From the NCBI GenBank assembly GCA_003510825.1, contig DOKO01000020.1, positions 1-10,542 of the forward strand: 10,542 bases of DNA. The letters run 5' to 3'. The stretch comes from Stenotrophomonas sp. (GTDB lineage: Bacteria; Pseudomonadota; Gammaproteobacteria; Xanthomonadales; Xanthomonadaceae). The notes below the pieces were generated by a model. That model was not told where the DNA came from. It made no database searches and saw only the letters and a list, made by a program, of their open reading frames with translations. Below, one piece after another: positions 5,046-10,542 of this stretch. The position numbers and the translations under genes were made by a program. Position 1 is the first letter of the stretch, and the number at the start of each line of letters is the position of its first letter.

Positions 5046-7154
5046 GTGCTGAGATATTCGCGGCTGACGGTCGCCATTTCGTTGCTGGTCTGTGCCCACG
5101 CCCACGCCGAGCAGGCCCCGCCCCAGGCACAGACGCTGGACAAGGTCATCGTGACCGCCTCGCGTACCGGCCAGGACGCCGCCACCGCGCCGCAGACGGT
5201 GGTGATCATCGGCAAGGAACAGATCGAGCAGCAGCTGCGCCTCAGCAGCAATTCGTCCGATGTGCTGTCCAGCCTGCTGCCGTCGTACACGCCCAGCCGC
5301 GGCAAGATGAACGGCAGTGGCGAGACCCTGCGCGGGCGCACGCCGCTGATCCTGGTCGATGGCATTCCGCAGTCGAACCCGCTGCGACCCACCGGGCGCG
5401 AAGCGCATACGATCGATTACGCGCTGGTCGAGCGCATCGAGGTCATCCAGGGCGCCAACGCCATGAACGGCCTGGGCGCCACCGGCGGCACCATCAACCT
5501 CATAACCCGGCGACCGGAACCGGGTGCGGTCAACCAGCACGTGGGCGTGCAGACCACGCTGCCGACGTCCGAGGTGCGCGGTGAAACCACCGGCTACCGC
5601 GCCGATTACCGCATCAGCGGCAGCAAGGGCAAGTGGGATTACCTGCTCGGCGCCGGTTATGAAGACCAGGGCCTTTGGGTGGACGGCGAGGGCACGCCGA
5701 TTGGCGTGGACGTCACCCAGGGCGACCTGATGTCCACCCGTGCCTACGACCTGCACGCCAAGCTGGGCTACTGGATCGACGACAACCAGGAACTGCAGTT
5801 CAGCAGCAACCGCTACCGCATCAAATCCAAGGCCGAGTACGTGCCGGTGGCCGGCAACCGGGACCTGGGCCTTCCCACCACGTCGGTGCGTGGCACGCCG
5901 CCGGGCACGCCGGCCTGGAACGATGCCTGGACCACCGGCCTCAGCTACACCCACCACGACCTGGCGGGCATGGAGCTGAAGGCGATGGTGTTCAACCAGG
6001 AATTCGAAGGCCTGTTCGGCGCCGACAACTCGTCCACCTTCCAGGACCCGCTGATCGCACCGGTCGGCAGGCTCTACGACCAGTCGCGTTCGACCGCCTC
6101 GAAGTGGGGCTCCAAGACCAGCCTGGGCCGCGATGACCTGCTCGGCGGCGACCTGAAGATCACTGCCGGCGTGGACACGCTGCGCGACAGTGGCAAGCAG
6201 GATCTGTACGGCACCGGCCGCACCTACGTGCCCGATTCGCGCTACAGCAGCGTGGCCGGCTTCGTGCAGGCCGACTACAAACTGCTGCCGCAGCTGACCG
6301 TGCAGGGCGGCTGGCGCCGCGAAGAGGCCGACCTGCGCATCGACAGCTACACCACGCTGTACCGCTACAACCGCGTGGCGGTGCAGGGCGGCAAGCTGAA
6401 GTTCCAGCAGAACCTGCGCAACATCGGCCTGGTGTACGCGCCGACCGAGCGCTTCAACACCTTCGCCAGCTATTCCGAAGGGTTCGGCATGCCCGACGTC
6501 GGCCGCGTGCTGCGCTCGATCAACACGCCGGGCACCAACGTGGAATCGCTGCGTTCGCTGCAGCCGCTGCTGACCCGCAACAGCGAGATCGGCGTGCGCT
6601 ACCGCTCACCGTCGTGGGAAGCCGAGGCCAGTGCGTTCCAGTCGCGCTCCGAGTACGGCACGCGCGTCATCGCAGTCGACGGCGCGTTCCAGCTCGCCCG
6701 CGAAAAGACCGCCATCGAAGGCCTGGATGCAAGCGTGCGTTATCGTCTGAATGATGCGCACCGCCTGGGCCTGTCCTACGCCTGGACGCGCGGTCGTTAC
6801 GACAGCAATGCCGATGGCCGTCTCGACGCGCGCCTGGACGGCCTGAACATCGCACCGAACCGCGTCATCGCCACCTGGTCGGCGCAGTGGACGCCGGAGC
6901 TGTCCACCTTCGTGCAGGGGCAGTACGCCTTCAGCCGCAACTTCGACGAGGCCGCCAAGGAATTCAGCGGCTATGCGCTGTTCGATCTGGGCGTGGACTA
7001 CAGGCTTGCCAAGGGCAAGGTGAACCTGGGCATCGCCAACCTGTTCGACCGCCAGTACATCACCTACTACTCGCAGAGCGCGCTGATCGAACCGGCGCGG
7101 TACTTCGCCGGGCGTGGGCGGACGGTGACGCTGGGTTACAGCCTGGATTTCTGA
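5046..7154 (+). CDS. TonB-dependent outer-membrane receptor, siderophore-receptor type
   Basis: A 702-residue outer-membrane active transporter energised by TonB-ExbB-ExbD. A Sec signal peptide (residues 1-21, ending AHAHA) precedes a TonB box TLDKVIVTA at 30-38. The plug domain spans roughly 45-160, with the hallmark LRGRTPLILVDGIPQ (95-109) and VERIEVIQGANAMNGLGATG (128-147), followed by GGTINLITRRP. The remaining 540 residues form alternating aromatic strands of a 22-strand barrel, ending in the Phe typical for BAM-dependent insertion (GYSLDF). The layout resembles ferric-siderophore receptors of the IutA/RhtA kind, so iron-siderophore uptake is the best guess, but the ligand is not proven and no siderophore genes adjoin. 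The start is GTG at 5046, supported by AGGAG 5 nt upstream. No terminator is visible after the stop, so the 7215 gene may be co-transcribed. Confidence 0.88.
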   Translation: MLRYSRLTVAISLLVCAHAHAEQAPPQAQTLDKVIVTASRTGQDAATAPQTVVIIGKEQIEQQLRLSSNSSDVLSSLLPSYTPSRGKMNGSGETLRGRTPLILVDGIPQSNPLRPTGREAHTIDYALVERIEVIQGANAMNGLGATGGTINLITRRPEPGAVNQHVGVQTTLPTSEVRGETTGYRADYRISGSKGKWDYLLGAGYEDQGLWVDGEGTPIGVDVTQGDLMSTRAYDLHAKLGYWIDDNQELQFSSNRYRIKSKAEYVPVAGNRDLGLPTTSVRGTPPGTPAWNDAWTTGLSYTHHDLAGMELKAMVFNQEFEGLFGADNSSTFQDPLIAPVGRLYDQSRSTASKWGSKTSLGRDDLLGGDLKITAGVDTLRDSGKQDLYGTGRTYVPDSRYSSVAGFVQADYKLLPQLTVQGGWRREEADLRIDSYTTLYRYNRVAVQGGKLKFQQNLRNIGLVYAPTERFNTFASYSEGFGMPDVGRVLRSINTPGTNVESLRSLQPLLTRNSEIGVRYRSPSWEAEASAFQSRSEYGTRVIAVDGAFQLAREKTAIEGLDASVRYRLNDAHRLGLSYAWTRGRYDSNADGRLDARLDGLNIAPNRVIATWSAQWTPELSTFVQGQYAFSRNFDEAAKEFSGYALFDLGVDYRLAKGKVNLGIANLFDRQYITYYSQSALIEPARYFAGRGRTVTLGYSLDF

Positions 7155-7214
7155 CGGTCCACACCGACAGGGTGCTAACGTCGGCCATCATTGTTCTGCT
7201 GGAGTACGGCCAGG

Positions 7215-7661
7215 ATGAATGCTGACGACGCGCTGTCCGCGCCCTTCGACTGGCAGGACCTGCCCAGCGGCCGCGCGCGGTTCAATGGGCTGGTCCGCGG
7301 TGCCGAGCAGATCGGCCACGACAGTTTCGCCGTGGACTGCAACGGTGAGGAGCTGTTTGGCGGACTGCAACGTGTTTTCCTGGGCAACGGCAACGACTTC
7401 AACATCGAAGTCGTTGCCTTTGGTTACCGGCAGGCAAGCCATCTCGGCCTGCGCGATCCCGGTGGTGCACGTCTTTTCAGCGCATCCGGGGCGCTTGTGC
7501 TGCAGCAGGTGATTGCCGAGCTGATTGCCGCCGGTGCGGGTTGGGTGCAGCGGCCGCGCCTGCTGGTCGAACATCCCGGCGCGCGTTTCCAGGGGCAGGT
7601 GTCGTTCAAGCCGGGCTGGCTGGGTCTGGCTGAGGCAGAGGGCCAGACCCGAGTGTCGTGA
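7215..7661 (+). CDS. Conserved-looking hypothetical protein, cytoplasmic
   Basis: A 148-residue protein that I do not recognise. It has no signal peptide or clear transmembrane helix, is moderately acidic at the N-terminus (MNADDALSAPFDWQDLPSGR), and contains a beta-rich middle (RVFLGNGNDFNIEVVAFGYR), an alanine-rich helix (LVLQQVIAELIAAGA) and a C-terminal FKPGWLGL motif. The ATG at 7215 is preferred (GGAG 10 nt upstream) over a TTG at 7191 that lacks a site. The gene begins 60 nt after the TonB-dependent receptor with no terminator between, so it may be in the same transcript. A minus-strand ORF covers much of the same region, but the plus frame has the better codon pattern and RBS. A 12-bp perfect inverted repeat lies inside it. 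Function unknown. Confidence 0.6.
   Translation: MNADDALSAPFDWQDLPSGRARFNGLVRGAEQIGHDSFAVDCNGEELFGGLQRVFLGNGNDFNIEVVAFGYRQASHLGLRDPGGARLFSASGALVLQQVIAELIAAGAGWVQRPRLLVEHPGARFQGQVSFKPGWLGLAEAEGQTRVS
7389..7418 (+). repeat. Perfect 12-bp inverted repeat inside the 7215-7661 gene
   Basis: GGCAACGACTTC at 7389-7400 is exactly complementary to GAAGTCGTTGCC at 7407-7418, with a 6-nt loop. In mRNA this forms a strong hairpin in the middle of the reading frame. It also explains why similar peptides (NDFNIEVV and NDFDVEVV) appear on both strands. Its role, if any, is unknown. Confidence 0.75.
7622..7650 (+). terminator. Hairpin at the 3' end of the 7215-7661 gene, possible transcript end
   Basis: A perfect 9-bp inverted repeat (GGGTCTGGC at 7622-7630, GCCAGACCC at 7642-7650) with an 11-nt loop lies within the last codons, ending 8 nt before the stop codon. 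The convergent lipoprotein gene stops 8 nt further on. No T run follows, so it is only a candidate bidirectional 3'-end structure. Confidence 0.35.
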
Positions 7662-7669
7662 GCAGGCTG

Positions 7670-9679
7670 CTACTTCGATGGTCCATCATGCGCCTGCATG
7701 TCCTCATGCAGGATGCGCCGCAGTTCGACGATCGCCGGCGTGGCTTCCTGCACGCTGTGTCCGGACACGATCACCTTTTCCGACACCGCGTTGGGCAGGT
7801 GCGAGCTCCAGTACGGCACCAGCCCGTCGTTGGTCTTTTCCAGCGGGCCGTCGGCGCTGGCGCGCGCGATGATCGAGTGGTAACGCACGCGCGGTGACAT
7901 CGGCAGGTCGGCCACCGCCTTCACGAACGGATCGTCCTTGTCCAGGTTCTGGATGCTGTTCATCTGGTAGCCGTGCTTGCCATCGTCACGGTCGACGTGG
8001 CCATCGTTGGCGGCGCTGGCCACGTCTTCCAGCACGGTCAGCGGCAGCCGTACCAGGCGGCCGATCCAGCGGCCCAGGCGGGTACCGGCCACATCGGTAC
8101 CGCGGTGCGGGGTGGCGATGAACACCACCCGCGAGATTTCCGGTTCGGGCTGGAAGGTCAGCAGCGGCGGGCCCTTGGTGCGCAGCAGTTCGCGCTGTGC
8201 CGGGCTCAGCTGCGTGGTCGCCAGCAGCGTGTCCACCAGATGGTCGCCGGACGAGGACACCATCAGCCGCGAGATCACCCCGCCCATGCTGTGCCCGACC
8301 ACGACCATGTCATGCGAGGCCACCGCCTTGCCGCTGGGATCGTAGTGCTGCATCACGTCCTCAAGCGTGTGCCGGATCGCATCGTGGCTGAGGGCGATCG
8401 GCATGTTGGTCGGGTAGTAGAACTGCCAGACCTGGAAATCGCGCCGGATCTCATCGTCGCGCATCAGCTCGTTGGCCACGTTCACCCAGGCCTCGGGGCT
8501 GCTGGCCAGGCCATGGATCATCAGCAGCACGCGGCGGTCCGGATCGTAGGGCTGCATCATGAACAGATGCGGCCGGTCGATGCCGCCCTTGCCACCAAAC
8601 AACGAGCGCAGCGACTGCCGGCTGAAGTTGGAGCGGGCCAGCCACAGCGCGTAGCCGGCGGTGAAGTTGGCCGCCAGCGGCACCTGCTCGCCATGCAGCT
8701 GCACCTGCGCGATCTGGTACGGATCATGGATCTCCAGCTCCGGCTCGTCGTCGTGCAGCATCTCCCACAGGTTGGCGCCGGAAAAACGCAGCAGCACCGT
8801 CATCGAGGGCGAGGGCATCTCGCTCCAGCTGCGCTCGGGTGGCGCGGCCTGCGTACCGGGTTGGTCGGCGTTGGCGGCAGCGGCCAGGCCGATCGTCGCA
8901 GGGTCGGCCATCACCGCCACCAGCTCGGCGCCGAAGCCATCGCGGCGGTGCACGCTGCGCAGGGTGCCGGTGAAGGACATCGAGGCGGCAGCCACCAGTT
9001 CGATCGGCTCGCGCGTGTCCTGCGTTGCACCTTCATCGGGCGGCGCCAGCACGAAGGTCCAGCGGCCCAGCCGCAGGCGGCTCCTGTCGTTGCCCGCCTG
9101 GTGGCTGGAATACGCATCGAACAGCATCACCGCGGCTTCCTGCACGGCAAGGTTGTAGTAGTCGCGCACCTGGGTCTGGCGGTCTTCAAAGCCGCGCTGG
9201 TTGGCGGTGCGCTCGGTGAAGAACAGATACGCATAGGCCTGCCGCGCGACGTGCATCCACGCATCCAGTCGCGGCTGGAAGCCGGCGTCGGCCACCCGCA
9301 TCGCCGGCGTGGTTTCGCGCTTGGCCTTGGGTACCGGCAGGGCCATCGCCTGCTGCAGCCACAGTTCTGCCAGCGCCGAGCGCTTGTCCTCCTCGCGCAC
9401 CACGATGCTCGCTTCCATCGCCTCGATGCAGGACGGGCCGGGCTTGGCGCAGGCGGTTTCGTCCAGGCCGGCGACCCGCAGCGTTTCGGTGGTCGCCGCG
9501 CTCAGCCTGCCGCTGGTGAGGATGTCGCCGCGCTTGAGCGCGATGTACTGGCCCGGGGTGACCGAGGCCACCTGTACCGAGGGACCGAATTGGCGCAGCG
9601 TGGCGCAGCCGCTCAGCAGGAGCAGCGCGGTGATGATGAGGGTCGTGTGGCGGATGACGCCGAAGCCCGTGGTTGCCAT
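7670..9679 (-). CDS. Large lipoprotein with C-terminal alpha/beta-hydrolase (lipase/esterase-like) domain
   Basis: A 669-residue envelope lipoprotein. The signal sequence ends in lipobox LLSGC with acylated Cys25; the next residues are Ala-Thr-Leu, with no Asp at +2, so outer-membrane sorting is likely. Residues about 30-370 form a region I cannot assign. The hydrolase domain follows: LLMIHGLASSPEAW, whose His389-Gly390 would contribute the oxyanion hole; nucleophile elbow GHSMGG with Ser464; NDGLVPYW with probable acid Asp618; and SGHS with probable base His641. The triad is therefore complete. This layout resembles PGAP1/DUF676-like esterases with a long N-terminal extension. The substrate is probably a lipid or ester, unproven. 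GGAGG 5 nt before the ATG at 9679 fixes the start. It converges with the 7215-7661 gene and diverges from the methyltransferase gene at 9801. Confidence 0.85.
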   Translation of the reverse strand: MATTGFGVIRHTTLIITALLLLSGCATLRQFGPSVQVASVTPGQYIALKRGDILTSGRLSAATTETLRVAGLDETACAKPGPSCIEAMEASIVVREEDKRSALAELWLQQAMALPVPKAKRETTPAMRVADAGFQPRLDAWMHVARQAYAYLFFTERTANQRGFEDRQTQVRDYYNLAVQEAAVMLFDAYSSHQAGNDRSRLRLGRWTFVLAPPDEGATQDTREPIELVAAASMSFTGTLRSVHRRDGFGAELVAVMADPATIGLAAAANADQPGTQAAPPERSWSEMPSPSMTVLLRFSGANLWEMLHDDEPELEIHDPYQIAQVQLHGEQVPLAANFTAGYALWLARSNFSRQSLRSLFGGKGGIDRPHLFMMQPYDPDRRVLLMIHGLASSPEAWVNVANELMRDDEIRRDFQVWQFYYPTNMPIALSHDAIRHTLEDVMQHYDPSGKAVASHDMVVVGHSMGGVISRLMVSSSGDHLVDTLLATTQLSPAQRELLRTKGPPLLTFQPEPEISRVVFIATPHRGTDVAGTRLGRWIGRLVRLPLTVLEDVASAANDGHVDRDDGKHGYQMNSIQNLDKDDPFVKAVADLPMSPRVRYHSIIARASADGPLEKTNDGLVPYWSSHLPNAVSEKVIVSGHSVQEATPAIVELRRILHEDMQAHDGPSK

Positions 9680-9684
9680 GCGAT

Positions 9685-9690
9685 CCTCCA
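9685..9690 (-). promoter_or_regulatory. Shine-Dalgarno site of the lipoprotein hydrolase
   Basis: On the minus strand this reads TGGAGG, 5 nt before the ATG at 9679. The 121-nt gap to the divergent gene at 9801 also contains a 10-bp perfect palindrome GTGGCGCCAC (9696-9705). I see no convincing -35/-10 pair in either direction. Confidence 0.6.
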
Positions 9691-9800
9691 GCGCGGTGGC
9701 GCCACTCTAGCCGCCGGGGTGTCAACGCGGAAGCACGTGGCTAAACGCGCGCTGGATGGACTGTGACACCATCGCCGTCAGTGCTTTTCAGGGAATGACG

Positions 9801-10256
9801 ATGCACCTGCTGGAAACGCGGATTCCGCCGCCGCTGGTGATGCTGCTGTGCGGGGTGCTGGGCTATGCGCTGGCCGGCGCCTGGCCGTGGCCCGCTCTGC
9901 CGGTGCCGGGCTGGATGGCGCTGCTGGTGGTGCTGCTGGGCCTGGCCCTGAACCTGCTACCGAAGCTGGCTTTCCGCCGCGCACGGACGACGGTCAATCC
10001 GCTGCGCCCGGCCGCCGCCACGTCGCTGGTGACCGGCGGCATCTACCGCCACACGCGCAACCCGATGTACCTGGGGCAGGCGCTGGTGCTGCTGGGCGGA
10101 ATGCTGTGGCTGGGCAGTGCCGCAGCCCTGCTGGTGGTGCCGCTGTTTGTCGGCTGGATCACCCGCTTCCAGATCCTGCCGGAGGAGCGGGTACTGTCTG
10201 CCCGGTTCGGCGCCGACTATGCCGCCTTCCGGCGCGACGTGCGGCGCTGGCTGTAG
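9801..10256 (+). CDS. Integral-membrane methyltransferase of the isoprenylcysteine/phospholipid methyltransferase (ICMT/PEMT) type
   Basis: A 151-residue inner-membrane protein with hydrophobic segments at about residues 9-28, 36-53, 93-107 and 108-121. The family signature is clear: GGIYRHTRNPMYLGQALVLL, matching the Y-RHPxYxG motif before the SAM-binding region, and a C-terminal EERVLSARFGADYAAFRRDV, matching the EExxLxxxFGxxYxxY motif. Members transfer a methyl group from S-adenosylmethionine to membrane lipids or lipid-linked substrates. In bacteria the natural substrate is mostly unknown, and it cannot be read here. Two in-frame ATGs lie at 9795 and 9801; I prefer 9801 because AGGGA (9790-9794) is 6 nt away, whereas it abuts the first. 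It ends 16 nt from the stop of the convergent gene at 10273. Confidence 0.8.
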   Translation: MHLLETRIPPPLVMLLCGVLGYALAGAWPWPALPVPGWMALLVVLLGLALNLLPKLAFRRARTTVNPLRPAAATSLVTGGIYRHTRNPMYLGQALVLLGGMLWLGSAAALLVVPLFVGWITRFQILPEERVLSARFGADYAAFRRDVRRWL

Positions 10257-10272
10257 GGCAGGGCGCCTGCGC

Positions 10273-10542
10273 TCAGCCGGCGATCTGGCAGGTCACCGAC
10301 GCCGAGTAACCCTCGTAATCATCGGCGGCGCCGACATGCAGGGTGTGCTTTGCGTCCACCTTGCGGATGTACGAGGGCGCTTCGGTCTCCGCGTCCTCAT
10401 TGACCGTGGTGACCGACAGCTGGCGGCCCACCTGCTCGGCGGCCACGTCCTTCAGATAGACATGCAGGCTCTTGCTGCCGCCGGGGGCGATATCGACGCT
10501 GGCGCTGTCCACGGTGCCGCCGAACAGGGCGACCTTGCCGCC
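10273..10542 (-). CDS. C-terminal 89 residues of an unrecognised protein (runs off the window)
   Basis: The minus-strand frame is open to the window edge, so the gene starts beyond it; the apparent GTG start at 10512 is probably internal, as coding continues upstream (GGKVALFGGTVDSAS). The visible part is polar, rich in Val/Ser/Asp/Ala, with alternating patterns suggesting beta strands (KSLHVYLKDV, RQLSVTTVNE, KHTLHVGAADDYEGYSASVT), and ends in TCQIAG with one cysteine. There is no hydrophobic helix. This would suit an extracytoplasmic beta-rich domain, but without the N-terminus I cannot tell whether it is exported. The clean codon pattern up to the TGA supports a real gene. Function unknown. 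Confidence 0.6.
   Translation of the reverse strand, partial: GGKVALFGGTVDSASVDIAPGGSKSLHVYLKDVAAEQVGRQLSVTTVNEDAETEAPSYIRKVDAKHTLHVGAADDYEGYSASVTCQIAG

Noticed and set aside
4869..5957. Long upstream extension of the small secreted protein frame
   Set aside because: It would run antisense through the receptor gene; the signal peptide and AAGGA at the 4868 start make the short form the real gene.
7188..7574. 128-codon minus-strand frame opposite the 7215-7661 gene
   Set aside because: Its plausible-looking middle is explained by the 12-bp inverted repeat and codon mirror effects; the plus frame has an RBS, a better codon pattern and full length.
7973..9766. 597-codon open frame on the plus strand opposite the lipoprotein hydrolase
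   Set aside because: Antisense to a gene with a complete catalytic triad, lipobox and RBS; the His/Gln/Arg/Gly-rich translation shows no domain.
1..10542. Mobile element, CRISPR array, tRNA/rRNA or phage remnant
   Set aside because: No transposase, integrase, direct-repeat array, tRNA-like cloverleaf or sharp composition change was seen on either strand.

Overview
The window is very GC-rich and densely coding, with strong G/C bias at third codon positions. Gene content and order point to Xanthomonadaceae, most likely the Stenotrophomonas maltophilia group. The strongest clue is the left end: the end of an RND efflux pump gene, then a short-chain dehydrogenase, then an outer-membrane efflux lipoprotein. 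That order matches the known S. maltophilia smeU1-V-W-U2-X (SmeVWX) multidrug efflux operon. The species call is inference from gene order and protein motifs, not from a database search.

Layout. Positions 1-3210 (+): 3' part of smeW, smeU2 and smeX, co-directional, with a strong hairpin between smeW and smeU2, a 7-nt smeU2/smeX overlap, and a Rho-independent terminator after smeX (3230-3265). Positions 3362-3625 (+): a small two-helix membrane protein. Positions 3642-4499 (-): a secreted endonuclease/exonuclease/phosphatase-family enzyme with a LacI-family-type operator just upstream (4520-4533). Positions 4629-4868 (-): a 79-residue secreted protein with two cysteines. Positions 4869-5045: divergent control region. 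Positions 5046-7154 (+): a TonB-dependent outer-membrane receptor of siderophore-receptor type, followed after 60 nt by a 148-residue unknown protein (7215-7661). Positions 7670-9679 (-): a 669-residue lipoprotein with a C-terminal alpha/beta-hydrolase domain. Positions 9801-10256 (+): an integral-membrane methyltransferase of the ICMT/PEMT type. Positions 10273-10542 (-): the C-terminal end of an unrecognised protein that runs off the window.

How the genes work together. Only the first three form a clear functional unit: inner-membrane pump, companion oxidoreductase and outer-membrane channel, with the membrane fusion protein and regulator expected upstream of the window. The rest looks like ordinary chromosomal envelope and secreted-protein genes with separate regulation. 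Convergent gene ends are packed tightly (8 to 16 nt between stop codons). I see no tRNA, rRNA, IS element, CRISPR array, prophage or integration signature. I did not find a clearly new multi-gene system. The points most worth following are the LacI-type operator, the large lipoprotein hydrolase with an unassigned N-terminal half, and several strong hairpins inside or between genes.
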